A stretch of DNA of 9,810 nt from Polaromonas sp. (GTDB lineage: Bacteria > Pseudomonadota > Gammaproteobacteria > Burkholderiales > Burkholderiaceae_C), in NCBI GenBank assembly GCA_014376885.1, contig JACMQR010000172.1:1-9810 (forward strand), in the 5' to 3' direction. Positions 1 to 8,831 of this stretch are shown here, one piece after another. The notes under the pieces were generated by a model. The model searched no databases and was not told the origin of the DNA. It worked only from the letters and a program-made list of their open reading frames with translations. The position numbers and the translations under genes are program-made. Position 1 is the stretch's first letter; every line of letters starts with the position of its first letter.

Positions 1-933
1 CGCCGCCATCACGCGCGGCAACTCGCCCATCTCCGAGCGGGTTTTTTCAACCCAGTCTCGCCCAATCACCAGTGGCGGCAGATCCGGGTCTGGAACATAA
101 CGGTAATCCGCCGCGTCTTCCTTGCTGCGCATCGCGCGCGTCTCGCCGGTGTCCGGGTCGAACAGAACGGTCGCCTGCTGGATGGCATGGCCGTCCTCGA
201 TCTGCCCGATCTGCCAGCGCACCTCGTAGTCCATCGCCTGCTGCATGAACTTGAAGCTGTTGAGGTTCTTGATCTCGCGGCGCGTGCCCAGGGGCGCACC
301 GGGCTTCCTGACCGACACGTTGGCATCGCACCTGAAACTGCCTTCTTGCATGTTGCCGTCGCAAATGCCGATCCAGGTGACGATCTTGTGCAGCTCCTTG
401 GCATAGGCCACTGCCTCGGCGGTCGAGCGCATGTCCGGCTCGGTGACGATTTCCAGCAGCGGCGTGCCGGCGCGGTTCAGGTCGATGCCGCTCATGCCGA
501 TGAAGTCCTCATGCAGCGACTTGCCGGCGTCTTCTTCCAGATGGGCACGCACCAGGCGCACCGATTTTTTCTCGCTGTCCAGGAAAAACTCGACCACGCC
601 GCCCTGGACCACCGGAATCTCGAACTGGCTGATCTGGTAGCCCTTGGGCAGGTCGGGGTAGAAGTAGTTCTTGCGGGCAAACACGCTTTGCTCGGCGATG
701 TGGGCATTGACCGCCAGGCCGAATTCAATCGCCCGCTGCACTGCGCCCCGGTTCATCACCGGCAGCGCGCCGGGCAGGGCGAAGTCCACGCTTGACGCCT
801 GGGTGTTCGGCTCGGCGCCGAACGCGGTCGAGGCGCGGCTGAAGATTTTCGACTGGGTCGTCAGCTGGGTGTGGGTTTCAAAGCCGATGACGACTTCGTA
901 GCCCTGCACCAATAAGGAAGGTGTGGAACGCAT
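1..933 (-). CDS. gatB: Aspartyl/glutamyl-tRNA amidotransferase subunit B (partial, 3' end outside window)
   Basis: GatB is the kinase subunit of GatCAB. It phosphorylates the misacylated Asp-tRNA(Asn) or Glu-tRNA(Gln) so that ammonia released by GatA can amidate it in the cytoplasm. I translated the minus strand from ATG 933-931: 311 codons stay open to the window edge. The N-terminal cradle begins [14 protein letters not shown] (residues 11-24). [18 protein letters not shown] lies at 86-103, and the GatB signature [17 protein letters not shown] at 150-166, followed by [17 protein letters not shown] (193-209). Family members are about 480-490 residues, so the helical and YqeY-like tRNA-binding tail is missing only because the window ends. 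No clear Shine-Dalgarno precedes the ATG; I chose it because the conserved block begins just after it. It lies 46 bp downstream of gatA in the same operon. Confidence 0.96.
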   Translation of the reverse strand, partial: MRSTPSLLVQGYEVVIGFETHTQLTTQSKIFSRASTAFGAEPNTQASSVDFALPGALPVMNRGAVQRAIEFGLAVNAHIAEQSVFARKNYFYPDLPKGYQISQFEIPVVQGGVVEFFLDSEKKSVRLVRAHLEEDAGKSLHEDFIGMSGIDLNRAGTPLLEIVTEPDMRSTAEAVAYAKELHKIVTWIGICDGNMQEGSFRCDANVSVRKPGAPLGTRREIKNLNSFKFMQQAMDYEVRWQIGQIEDGHAIQQATVLFDPDTGETRAMRSKEDAADYRYVPDPDLPPLVIGRDWVEKTRSEMGELPRVMAA

Positions 934-979
934 GGGGTGGGTGTGAACAGTCTGTGAAGAAAAGGCGCGCCGCCGCGGC

Positions 980-2509
980 TCAAAAACCCGCGGGCGCGCG
1001 CTGGTGCCAGTCGGTCGCCAGTTGGAACCGGTGGGCCGCGCCCAGCAGCTGCGCTTCCTGGAAATAGTTGCCGATCAGCTGCAGGCCGACCGGCATGCCG
1101 CCCGCGCCAAAGCCGGCCGGAATGCTCATGCCCGGCAGGCCGGCCAGGCTGGACGACAGGGTGTAGATGTCGGCCAGGTAGCTGGCGACCGGGTCGTCGC
1201 CCTTTTCGCCGATCTTCCAGGCCACCGTCGGCGACACTGGCCCGGCGATCACGTCGCATTGCGTGAAAGCGGTCTGGAAGTCCTGGGCGATCAGGCGGCG
1301 GATCTTTTGCGCTTTCAAATAATAGGCGTCGTAGTAGCCGTGGCTCAGCACATAGGTGCCGATCATGATGCGCCGTGTGGCCTCGTCGCCAAAGCCTTCG
1401 CTGCGCGACTTCTTGTACATGTCGTTCAGGTCGCCGTAGTGCGCCGCCCGGTGGCCATAGCGCACGCCGTCGAAGCGGCTCAAATTGCTGCTGGCCTCGG
1501 CCGGGGCGATGACGTAGTACACCGGAATCGACAACTCGGTCAGCGGCAGGCTGACATCGACGAGCGTGGCGCCGAGCTTTTCAAACTCGGCCAAAGCGCT
1601 GCGCACAGCCGCCAGCACGTCGGGCGCGCAACCGGCGCCAAAAAACTGCGTCGGCAGGCCAATCCGCAGGCCTTTTAAGCTTTTTAGCGGGTTTGCGCTT
1701 GTCCCATCTGTATTGGCAGCTATTAAATCAGTAGCGTAATCTAATGCGGGCAAATCCAGCGAGGTCGAATCGCGGTCCAGGTCGGGTCCCGCCATCGCGG
1801 ACAGCAGCAGCGCGCAGTCGAGGGCGCTGCGCGCCATCGGGCCGGCCTGGTCCAGGCTGGAGGCAAACGCCACCATGCCGTAGCGCGAGCAGCGGCCATA
1901 GGTCGGCTTGATGCCGGTGATGCCGGTGAGCGACGCCGGCTGGCGGATCGAGCCGCCGGTGTCGGTGCCGGTGGCGGCCGGCACCAGGCGCGCGGCCACG
2001 GCCGCTGCCGAGCCGCCCGACGAGCCGCCGGGCACGCGGCTCACGTCCCAGGGGTTGAGCACTTTTTGGTAGGCGCTGTTCTCGTTGCCCGAACCCATGG
2101 CGAACTCGTCGCAGTTGAGCTTGCCCAGCGTGACCATGCCGGCGCCGCCCGGCCCGACGCCGAGCCGGCTGACGACGCTCGCATCGAACGGGCTGCGGTA
2201 GTGCTCCAGCATCTTCGAGCCGGCGGTGGTCGGGAAATCGCGGGTGACGAACACGTCCTTGTGCGCCAGCGGCACGCCCAGCAGCGGCGTGCGCTCCCCC
2301 AGAGCCAGGCGCGCGTCGGCCGCCCGGGCTTGCGCCAGCGACACGTCGGCGTTGGTGGTCAGGAAGGCGCCCAGGCCGGCGTGCTGCCCGATGCGGCTCA
2401 GGAAATGCTGGGTGACCTCGACGCTGGAGACCTCGCCGGCGGCCAGTTTGGCGGCCAGCTGAGCGACGCCGAGGTCGTGCAGCGCAGGGTTCAAGGCAAT
2501 GGCGCTCAT
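980..2509 (-). CDS. gatA: Aspartyl/glutamyl-tRNA amidotransferase subunit A (amidase)
   Basis: GatA is the glutaminase subunit of GatCAB. It hydrolyses glutamine and passes ammonia through a tunnel to GatB. The 509-residue product is an amidase-signature protein. The Ser-cisSer-Lys triad is assigned by family spacing: Lys84 in LAHKDVF, Ser163 in [12 protein letters not shown] and nucleophile Ser187 in [13 protein letters not shown]. The C-terminal block [13 protein letters not shown] and [10 protein letters not shown] is also typical. The ATG at 2509-2507 overlaps the gatC stop in an ATGA arrangement, which implies translational coupling. Two oddities: a GVGPGG stretch (117-122) looks a few residues longer than the usual form, and residues ~255-277 are encoded by AT-rich, rare-type codons and look like an in-frame insertion (see the repeat at 1676-1746). 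The frame and all catalytic residues are intact, so the gene should be functional. Confidence 0.97.
   Translation of the reverse strand: MSAIALNPALHDLGVAQLAAKLAAGEVSSVEVTQHFLSRIGQHAGLGAFLTTNADVSLAQARAADARLALGERTPLLGVPLAHKDVFVTRDFPTTAGSKMLEHYRSPFDASVVSRLGVGPGGAGMVTLGKLNCDEFAMGSGNENSAYQKVLNPWDVSRVPGGSSGGSAAAVAARLVPAATGTDTGGSIRQPASLTGITGIKPTYGRCSRYGMVAFASSLDQAGPMARSALDCALLLSAMAGPDLDRDSTSLDLPALDYATDLIAANTDGTSANPLKSLKGLRIGLPTQFFGAGCAPDVLAAVRSALAEFEKLGATLVDVSLPLTELSIPVYYVIAPAEASSNLSRFDGVRYGHRAAHYGDLNDMYKKSRSEGFGDEATRRIMIGTYVLSHGYYDAYYLKAQKIRRLIAQDFQTAFTQCDVIAGPVSPTVAWKIGEKGDDPVASYLADIYTLSSSLAGLPGMSIPAGFGAGGMPVGLQLIGNYFQEAQLLGAAHRFQLATDWHQRAPAGF
1676..1746 (-). repeat. AT-rich repeat-like insertion inside gatA, kept in frame
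   Basis: On the gene strand this stretch reads as codons such as TTA, GAT, ACT, ATA, ACA, CTA and AAA, in contrast to the C/G-ending codons on both sides. It encodes [20 protein letters not shown] followed by LKSLK. Most GatA proteins reach the conserved LKGLRIGLP much sooner. The core GCTACTGATTTAATAGCTGC (1735-1716), followed by ACAAGCGC (1702-1695), resembles a dispersed palindromic repeat I remember from Comamonadaceae intergenic regions ('...ATAGCTGC...ACAAGCGCTA...'). The composition shift is seen directly; the repeat identity is from memory and unverified. Confidence 0.45.
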
Positions 2510-2805
2510 TCGATCACCTTCGGCACCAGGAACAGGCCGCGCTCGACGGCCGGCGCGCTGGCCTGGCTGGCGTCCCGCTGGTCGGGCTCGCTGGCGATGT
2601 CCTCGCGCAGGCGCAGGGCGACCTCGCCCAGCACCGCTGCCGGATGCGCCAGCGGTTCCACGCCGTCGGTGTTGACCGCCTGCATCTGCTCGACCAGGGT
2701 GAAAAACCCGCTCAGCTGGCGCAGGGTGCGCGCGGTTTCGTCGGGTCGGAGTTCGAGTCGTGCCAGGTGGGCGACCCGTTCAATGTCTTTAACAGTCAAG
2801 GCCAT
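2506..2805 (-). CDS. gatC: Aspartyl/glutamyl-tRNA amidotransferase subunit C
   Basis: GatC is the small subunit that wraps around and stabilises the GatA-GatB complex. It has no catalytic residues of its own. The product is 99 residues, the normal size. It starts [20 protein letters not shown], the family's N-terminal helix pattern, and ends with [13 protein letters not shown], the usual C-terminal 'LFLVPKVIE' strand. The start is ATG 2805-2803. The open frame continues far upstream antisense to mreB, but that extension does not resemble GatC and is an artefact of high GC. No good Shine-Dalgarno is visible before the ATG. It is the first gene of the leftward gatC-gatA-gatB operon, and its stop overlaps the gatA start by 4 bp. 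Confidence 0.95.
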   Translation of the reverse strand: MALTVKDIERVAHLARLELRPDETARTLRQLSGFFTLVEQMQAVNTDGVEPLAHPAAVLGEVALRLREDIASEPDQRDASQASAPAVERGLFLVPKVIE

Positions 2806-2834
2806 AGGATCTGTGGAGTGTGCGAACGAAGGAG

Positions 2835-2859
2835 AAAAACCCGCCAGAAAATGGCGCGG
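2835..2859 (-). terminator. Terminator-like hairpin in the gatC leader (possible attenuator)
   Basis: Read leftward, the sequence forms CGCCA-TTTTC-TGGCG (2856-2842), extended by CC/GG across one bulged G and followed at once by TTTTT (2839-2835). This is the shape of a short intrinsic terminator. It lies about 30 nt upstream of the gatC ATG and has no U tract in the rightward direction. If the gat promoter lies farther upstream (for example near 2933), this would be a leader attenuator; otherwise it may be chance. The stem is short. Confidence 0.35.
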
Positions 2860-2876
2860 CAAGCGCTTTTGAAACC

Positions 2877-2889
2877 AGGCGTAACGCCT
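2877..2889. promoter_or_regulatory. Small perfect palindrome in the gatC/mreB divergent spacer
   Basis: AGGCGT-A-ACGCCT is a perfect 6-bp inverted repeat around one base, sitting midway between two divergently transcribed operons. It could be an operator half-site pair or a small hairpin. No known binding-site family is recognised, so the call rests on symmetry and position only. Confidence 0.25.
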
Positions 2890-2931
2890 AAAAAACGGGC
2901 ACCTCAAGGCGGTGGTTTCACGGGGATGCGT

Positions 2932-2937
2932 TATTAT
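2932..2937 (+). promoter_or_regulatory. Candidate -10 element for mreB (overlapping a leftward -10-like GATAAT)
   Basis: TATTAT matches the sigma70 -10 consensus at 5 of 6 positions and is the most AT-rich point of the spacer. The opposite strand of almost the same bases (2938-2933) reads GATAAT, also 5 of 6, facing gatC. No convincing -35 hexamer sits at 17 +/- 1 bp on either strand. If used rightward, the mreB leader would be about 150 nt and would contain a hairpin (CCCAAGG 2961-2967 with CCTTTGGG 2971-2978, one bulged T). The rest of the 2806-3096 spacer shows no gene. Confidence 0.3.
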
Positions 2938-3045
2938 CCCGCCTTTGGCATGACATCGAACCCAAGGTGCCCTTTGGGCGCTTCCCAGGCGCTGCCAGCC
3001 CGCTTTGCCCCCTACGCCTTCTCTCATTACCTGACACAACAATAA

Positions 3046-4140
<1,095 letters not shown>

Positions 4141-4234
4141 GCTGTCGACTCTACCCGGCCCACCCCGCGACTGACCTGGCAGCCTTCTTCCCGTGCGCCT
4201 GCTGCCTGCGCTCTGACCGGCTTGACACTGCACC

Positions 4235-5143
4235 ATGGCTTTAGGAACGCTTGACAGGTCGCTGCCGCCCTTTTTCAACCAGGGACCCTCGGTGGTTTCC
4301 AAGCTGGTGTTTTTTGGCGCGCTGTCGCTGTTTTTGATGGTGGCCGACGCCAGATTCAACGTCACCCAGCCGATCCGCGCGGCCATTGCCACGGCCCTGT
4401 ATCCGGTGCAGTGGCTGGCGTTGCAGCCGGTCCATGCGGTGCGCGGCGGCAGCGACTATTTCACCCGCCTGGACCAGGCCCAGACCGAAAGCGTCCAGGC
4501 CCGGGAACGCCTGGCGCTGCAGTCGCTGCGCGCCGGCCAGGTCGAGCAGCTGGCCCAGGAAAACAACCGCCTGCGCCGGCTGCTGGCGCTCAAGGAGCAG
4601 CTGGCCGTGCCGGTGATGGCGGCCGAAGTGCTGTACGACGCGGCCGATCCCTATTCGCGCAAGGTCATCATCGACCGGGGACAGGCCCACCAGGTGGACC
4701 TGGGCTCGCCGGTGCTCGACGAGTCCGGCGTGCTCGGGCAGGTGACGCGGGTGCACCCGCTGGTCAGCGAGGTCACGCTGGTGGTCGACCGGGACCTGGC
4801 CATTCCGGTGCTCAATGTGCGCACCGGCGCGCGCAGCGTGGCCTATGGCGACGCCGGCGCGGGCGGCAGCGGCATGGAACTGCGCTTCATGGGCAGCAAT
4901 GCCGATGTGCAGGAGGGCGACCTGCTCACCACCAGCGGCGTTGACGGCGTCTACCCGCCCGGTCTGCCGGTGGCCCGGGTCAGCCGGGTCGAGCACCGGG
5001 CCGAGTCGGCATTCTCGAAAATCTACTGCGTCCCGCAGGCGCTGACCCTGGGGGCGCGGCATGTGATTGTCGTCAAGCCGGCGACCGCCGACCTGGCGCT
5101 GCGCCTGCCGGCGGCGCCTGCCAAGCGGGGCGCCGCCCGATGA
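4235..5143 (+). CDS. mreC: Rod shape-determining protein MreC
   Basis: MreC is a bitopic inner-membrane protein whose periplasmic part forms assemblies that activate PBP2 and link it to MreB and MreD. The product is 302 residues. A short cytoplasmic start is followed by one membrane helix at about 21-38 ([18 protein letters not shown]). A coiled-coil-like segment rich in Gln, Glu and Leu spans about 78-123 and ends in [16 protein letters not shown]. The beta-barrel domain follows with the family marks [12 protein letters not shown] (138-149), GVLGQV (165-170), EGDLLTTSG (227-235) and [12 protein letters not shown] (238-249). The last ~20 residues are Ala/Pro-rich. It starts 94 bp after the mreB stop with no good Shine-Dalgarno, and its TGA overlaps the mreD ATG by 4 bp. 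Confidence 0.95.
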   Translation: MALGTLDRSLPPFFNQGPSVVSKLVFFGALSLFLMVADARFNVTQPIRAAIATALYPVQWLALQPVHAVRGGSDYFTRLDQAQTESVQARERLALQSLRAGQVEQLAQENNRLRRLLALKEQLAVPVMAAEVLYDAADPYSRKVIIDRGQAHQVDLGSPVLDESGVLGQVTRVHPLVSEVTLVVDRDLAIPVLNVRTGARSVAYGDAGAGGSGMELRFMGSNADVQEGDLLTTSGVDGVYPPGLPVARVSRVEHRAESAFSKIYCVPQALTLGARHVIVVKPATADLALRLPAAPAKRGAAR

Positions 5144-5658
5144 TCATGCGCTCCGGCCAGCAGCTGCTGCTGCCCGCCAGCCCGGTGTTCATCTGGGGCT
5201 CCCTGCTGGCGGCCCTGCTGTGCAACATGCTGCCGCTTGGCCGGGTGCCCTGGATGCCGGATTTCCTGGCGCTGGTGCTGGTGTTCTGGAGCGTTCACCA
5301 GCCGCAGCGGGTCGGCATCGGCATGGCCTTCATGTTTGGCCTGGCCATGGACGTACACCAGACGGCGCTGCTCGGGCAGCATGCCTTTTCCTACACGGCG
5401 CTGAGTTTTTTCGCTGCCCTGATCCAGCGCCGGCTGCTTTGGTTCAAGGTGCCGCTGCAAGCGCTGCAGGTGCTGCCTTTGTTCGCGGCGGCGCATGCGG
5501 CCGAGCTTGTCCTGCGGCTGCTGGGCGGCGGAATCTTCCCCGGCTGGATCGTGCTGCTGGCGCCCCTGGCCGAGGCGCTGCTGTGGCCGCTGGCCAGCGT
5601 GCTGCTGCTCGCTCCCCAGCTGCGATCACCCGACCCCGATGAAAACAGACCGCTCTAG
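5140..5658 (+). CDS. mreD: Rod shape-determining protein MreD
   Basis: MreD is a small polytopic inner-membrane protein that works with MreC in the elongasome. The product is 172 residues, close to the ~162 of E. coli. It is almost wholly hydrophobic, with about five membrane segments (near 15-33, 40-52, 59-70, 83-95 and 105-165 in part). The loop GLAMDVHQTALLGQHAFSY (67-85) matches the conserved region after the third helix. The ATG at 5140 overlaps the mreC stop (ATGATCATG). An ATG at 5146 is possible, but the overlapping start fits translational coupling better. A 220-bp spacer follows before mrdA. Confidence 0.92.
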   Translation: MIMRSGQQLLLPASPVFIWGSLLAALLCNMLPLGRVPWMPDFLALVLVFWSVHQPQRVGIGMAFMFGLAMDVHQTALLGQHAFSYTALSFFAALIQRRLLWFKVPLQALQVLPLFAAAHAAELVLRLLGGGIFPGWIVLLAPLAEALLWPLASVLLLAPQLRSPDPDENRPL

Positions 5659-5660
5659 AG

Positions 5661-5757
5661 ATTCAGCCCCCACGGTCGCCCACTGCGTGTGGCTTCCTGC
5701 CCCCCCCGGGGGGCCGCTGCGCCTGCGGTCTGGCAAAGCCAGTCCCGCGGCCCCTGC
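5661..5757. repeat. Hairpin-rich intergenic repeat-like element between mreD and mrdA
   Basis: The spacer 5659-5878 has no supportable gene. Its first half begins CAGCCCCCACGGTCGCCCAC and contains CCCCCCCC directly against GGGGGG (5700-5713). This core is flanked by TGGCTT..TGCC (5690-5701) pairing with GGCAAAGCCA (5732-5741), and an inner CCGC/GCGG pair lies at 5714-5728. I remember similar 'CCCCCACG-TCGCCCACTGCGTG-GGCTTCC-CCCCC-GGGGG' stretches scattered between genes in Comamonadaceae genomes, so I call it a dispersed repeat. The structure is seen directly; the family membership is from memory. Confidence 0.5.
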
Positions 5758-5802
5758 TGGCTTGGAACCGAAACCGCTGCCGTTCCGAGCTTGTATGGCC
5801 CG

Positions 5803-5838
5803 TTGCCGCCTCACATCGCTGCTGCGGTGTTGCGGCAA
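5803..5838. other. Long stem-loop just upstream of mrdA
   Basis: TTGCCGC (5803-5809) pairs perfectly with GCGGCAA (5832-5838) around a 22-nt loop that can pair further through CAC/GTG. A second stem, GGAAC (5764-5768) with GTTCC (5782-5786), precedes it. No T tract follows, so it is not a classical intrinsic terminator. It may belong to the repeat at 5661-5757, or act on the mreD-mrdA messenger between the two genes. Confidence 0.35.
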
Positions 5839-5878
5839 TCCCGGGCACTTTTCCTTGCAGGCCAGGTCTTAAGCAGCC

Positions 5879-7993
5879 ATGACCGAACTCCGAAACGTTG
5901 AAGTCGACCTGTCGCGGTTTCGCCTGCGGGTGCTGGTGGCCGGCCTGGTGGTGTTCCTGTGCTTTGCGCTGCTGGCCGCGCGCCTGGTGTACCTGCAGGT
6001 CTACCGCCATGCCGACCTGGGCGCGCAGGCTGAAAGCAACCGCACGGCGATTGTGCCGATCGTGCCGAACCGCGGCCTCATCCTGGACCGCAACGGCGTC
6101 GTTCTGGCCTCGAACTACTCGGCCTACACCCTGGAGATCACGCCGTCCAAGGTCGACAATCTGGACGAGACGATTGCCGCGCTTGAGCAGCTGGTCGACA
6201 TCCAGCCCCGGGACAAGCGGCGTTTCAAGCGCCTGCGTGAGGAGTCGAAAAGTTTCGAGTCGATTCCGCTGCGCACCCGCCTGAGCGATGCCGAGGTGGC
6301 CCGTTTTGCCGCCCGGCGCTTTAGTTTCCCGGGTGTGGACATCAAGGCCCGGCTGTTTCGCAGCTACCCGTTCGGCGAGCTCGGCAGCCATGTGGTGGGC
6401 TATATCGGCCGCATCAACCAGGCCGAAAAAGACGCCATCGAAGAGCGCGACGAAGAGGGCAACTACCGCGGCACCGACTACATCGGCAAGCTCGGCGTCG
6501 AGCAGAGCTTCGAGCGCCAGCTCCATGGCCAGACCGGCGTCGAGCAGATGGAAACCTCGGCCGGCGGGCGCGCCCTGCGCCGGCTGGCCAGCAGCCCGGC
6601 CACGCCGGGCAACACGGTGATGCTGTCGCTGGACATCGGCCTGCAAAAACTCGTCGAGGACATGTTCGGCACGCGGCGCGGCGCCCTGGTGGCGCTGGAC
6701 CCGAGAAACGGCGAGGTGCTGGCCTTCGTCAGCAAGCCGTCGTTTGATCCGAACCTGTTTGTCGATGGCATCGACCAGGAAAGCTGGCAGGCGCTCAACG
6801 AGTCGCCCGACAAGCCGCTGCTCAACCGGGCGCTGCGCGGCACCTACCCGCCGGGCTCGACCTACAAGCCCTTCATGGCCATGGCTGCGCTGCAAACCGG
6901 CAAGCGCTCGGCCACGGCAATCATCAACGACCCGGGTTTTTACATGTTCGGCGGCCACCGCTTCGGCAGCCCGGAAAACGAGCGCGGCGGCGCCATGGAC
7001 ATGAACCGCGCCATCGTCGAGTCGAGCAATGTGTATTTCTACACGCTGGCCAATGAACTTGGCGTGGAAAGCATCCATGACTTCATGAAGCCCTTGGGCT
7101 TTGGCCAGGCCACCGGCATCGACATCAATGGCGAGGTGCGCGGCGTGCTGCCCAACCAAGCCTGGAAACGCGGCTACTTCAAGCGGCCCGAGCAGCAAAA
7201 ATGGTTTGCCGGCGAAACCATCTCGCTGGGCATCGGCCAGGGCTACAACAGCTTCACCATGCTGCAGCTCGCCCAGGCCACCGCCGTGCTGGCCAACAAC
7301 GGCGTCAAGCACAAGCCCCGGCTGGTCATCAGCACCCAGGACCCGCTGACCCGCGCCCTGCACCCGGTGCCCGCCGAACCGGCGGTCGACCTGGGCTACC
7401 AGCCAGAGCAGGTGGCCGTCATCCGCAAGGCGCTGGTCGGGGTGACGCAGGCCGGCACCTCGACCAAGGTGTTTGCCGGCGCCCAGTATTTGTCCGGCGG
7501 CAAAACCGGCACGGCCCAGGCGGTCAGCATGGGCCAGAAGGAAAAATACAACAAATCGCGCCTGGAGGAAAGCCAGCGCGACCATGCCCTGTATGTGGCG
7601 TTCGCGCCCGCCGACAAGCCGACGATTGCGCTGGCGGTGATTGTTGAAAATGCCGGCTGGGGCGCTGGCGTGGCCGCGCCGATTGCCCGGCGGGTGTTCG
7701 ACTATGCCTTGCTCGGCCAGTACCCGAGCGAGGAGGACATGCTGGCGGTGCAGGCCGGGCGCGCCGCCGCGCCCATCGGCAAGCCGCGCTCGGCCGTGGA
7801 AATGAATGCGCTGCTGACCGGCGACGCGGCCACTGCCAAGGCCGCCAGCCGCAACGCCGGCGCGGCCAGCGCCGCTGGCAAGGGCCTGCCGGCTCCGGCG
7901 GCCAAGCCAGCCAAAAACGCCAAAGCCGTTTCAGCAAAAACGCCTGCCAAGCCGGCCACGCCGGTCGTTCCGGTCGCGGCCAGGCCGAACTAG
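5879..7993 (+). CDS. mrdA: Penicillin-binding protein 2 (elongation transpeptidase)
   Basis: PBP2 is the class B monofunctional DD-transpeptidase that cross-links new peptidoglycan during cell elongation, working with RodA and MreBCD. The product is 704 residues: a short cytoplasmic start, one membrane helix at about 17-39, the pedestal domain with NRGLILDRNGVVLASN (64-79), then the transpeptidase domain. The catalytic motifs are STYK with Ser327, SSN (382-384) and KTG (542-544), in family order and spacing. ATG 5879 fits the normal N-terminus; no strong ribosome site is visible. The protein is longer than the 633 residues of E. coli because of a ~80-residue Ala/Lys/Pro-rich tail after ~625 with motifs such as PAPAAKPAKNAK and AKTPAKPATP. 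That tail is low-complexity and probably disordered in the periplasm. rodA does not follow. Confidence 0.96.
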   Translation: MTELRNVEVDLSRFRLRVLVAGLVVFLCFALLAARLVYLQVYRHADLGAQAESNRTAIVPIVPNRGLILDRNGVVLASNYSAYTLEITPSKVDNLDETIAALEQLVDIQPRDKRRFKRLREESKSFESIPLRTRLSDAEVARFAARRFSFPGVDIKARLFRSYPFGELGSHVVGYIGRINQAEKDAIEERDEEGNYRGTDYIGKLGVEQSFERQLHGQTGVEQMETSAGGRALRRLASSPATPGNTVMLSLDIGLQKLVEDMFGTRRGALVALDPRNGEVLAFVSKPSFDPNLFVDGIDQESWQALNESPDKPLLNRALRGTYPPGSTYKPFMAMAALQTGKRSATAIINDPGFYMFGGHRFGSPENERGGAMDMNRAIVESSNVYFYTLANELGVESIHDFMKPLGFGQATGIDINGEVRGVLPNQAWKRGYFKRPEQQKWFAGETISLGIGQGYNSFTMLQLAQATAVLANNGVKHKPRLVISTQDPLTRALHPVPAEPAVDLGYQPEQVAVIRKALVGVTQAGTSTKVFAGAQYLSGGKTGTAQAVSMGQKEKYNKSRLEESQRDHALYVAFAPADKPTIALAVIVENAGWGAGVAAPIARRVFDYALLGQYPSEEDMLAVQAGRAAAPIGKPRSAVEMNALLTGDAATAKAASRNAGAASAAGKGLPAPAAKPAKNAKAVSAKTPAKPATPVVPVAARPN

Positions 7994-7997
7994 AGTG

Positions 7998-8030
7998 CCG
8001 CCGTGTTCGCCAAAGCGCTTGGCGCGGCGG
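7998..8030. terminator. Two-part hairpin between convergent mrdA and TSUP genes
   Basis: CCGCCG (7998-8003) pairs with CGGCGG (8025-8030), and CGCCAA (8008-8013) pairs with TTGGCG (8019-8024) around loop AGCGC. The two stems are joined by a TGTT bulge on one side, giving 12 GC-rich pairs. It fills most of the 44-bp gap between two convergent stops, so a shared bidirectional terminator is likely. It lacks a T tract on either strand, so termination efficiency is uncertain. Confidence 0.55.
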
Positions 8031-8037
8031 TGGGCGG

Positions 8038-8796
8038 CTATTTCAGGAACGCGTCAAAACCGGTTTTCAGGATCAGGGCGCTGACCACGGCAATGAACAC
8101 CAGCCGCACAAAACCGGCCCCATGCCGGAGCGCCAGCCGCGTGCCCAGCAGGCTGCCCGCCACATTGGCCACCGCCATGGTCAGGGCGAAATGCCACCAG
8201 ACATGGCCCTTCCAGGCGAACAGGCCAAGGGCTGCCAGGTTGGTGGCGGTGTTGACCAGCTTGGCCGACGCCGAGGCATTCAAAAAGTCATAACCCAGCC
8301 AGCGTACAAACAAAAACACCAGAAAGCTGCCGGTGCCCGGACCAAAAAAGCCATCGTAAAAGCCCAGCACCAGGCCGATGCAGCAAGCCGCCCAGGTTTC
8401 GGCGCGGCCCTCAAAACGCGGGGCGTGGTGGCGTCCCAGGTCCTTTTTCGCCAGGGTGTAGGCCAGCACGGCCAGCAGCACCCCGGGCAGGACCTTGCGC
8501 AAAAAGCCCGGATCGATCAGCGTAACCAGCCAGGCGCCGGCCAGCGCGCCGCAAAAACCGGCGCCGGCCGCCGGCAGCAAGGCCGACCAGCGCAAATCGA
8601 CCCGGCGGCCGTACTGAACGGTTGCCACCGCCGTGCCCCAGACCGAAGCGCCCTTGTTGACGCCAAACAGCGTGGCCGGGTGGGTGGTGGGAAAGACGGC
8701 AAACAGGGCCGGCACCAAAATCAGGCCGCCGCCGCCGACGATGGCATCGACAAAGCCGGCCAGCAGCGATGCCAGAGAAACAAGCAGCAATTCCAT
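8038..8796 (-). CDS. TSUP family (TauE/SafE, YfcA-like) membrane transporter
   Basis: The product from ATG 8796-8794 is 252 residues and strongly hydrophobic, with about eight membrane segments in two halves. Each half carries the duplicated TSUP mark: GFVDAIVGGGGLILVPAL at 14-31 and GFYDGFFGPGTGSFLVF at 145-161. This pattern resembles E. coli YfcA (recalled from memory). Related proteins export or import sulfur-containing organic anions or sulfite, but the substrate here cannot be read from the sequence. An in-frame TTG at 8820 would add eight residues (PGATIAA before the Met); I prefer the ATG because the family starts right at the first helix. The gene is convergent with mrdA and has no visible functional link to cell shape. 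Its upstream DNA is AT-rich, with a possible -10 TATAAA at 8846-8841. Confidence 0.9.
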   Translation of the reverse strand: MELLLVSLASLLAGFVDAIVGGGGLILVPALFAVFPTTHPATLFGVNKGASVWGTAVATVQYGRRVDLRWSALLPAAGAGFCGALAGAWLVTLIDPGFLRKVLPGVLLAVLAYTLAKKDLGRHHAPRFEGRAETWAACCIGLVLGFYDGFFGPGTGSFLVFLFVRWLGYDFLNASASAKLVNTATNLAALGLFAWKGHVWWHFALTMAVANVAGSLLGTRLALRHGAGFVRLVFIAVVSALILKTGFDAFLK

Positions 8797-8831
8797 GGCC
8801 GCGATTGTCGCACCCGGCAAACCCCATTGTT

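Noticed and set aside
187..795. 202-codon plus-strand frame opposite gatB
   Set aside because: GatB on the minus strand is unmistakable and continuous; the plus-strand frame is a codon-bias shadow.
2066..2872. 268-codon plus-strand frame opposite gatA and gatC
   Set aside because: It crosses the gatC/gatA junction and the spacer antisense to two recognised genes, with no recognisable domain.
4222..4256. Two perfect TTGACA hexamers (4222-4227 and 4251-4256) around the mreC start
   Set aside because: Neither has a plausible -10 at 16-18 bp, and the second is inside mreC; probably chance.
5663..7585. 640-codon open frame on the minus strand under mrdA
   Set aside because: It is antisense to a clearly recognised PBP2, starts and ends without signals, and resembles no family; long antisense frames are expected at this GC content.
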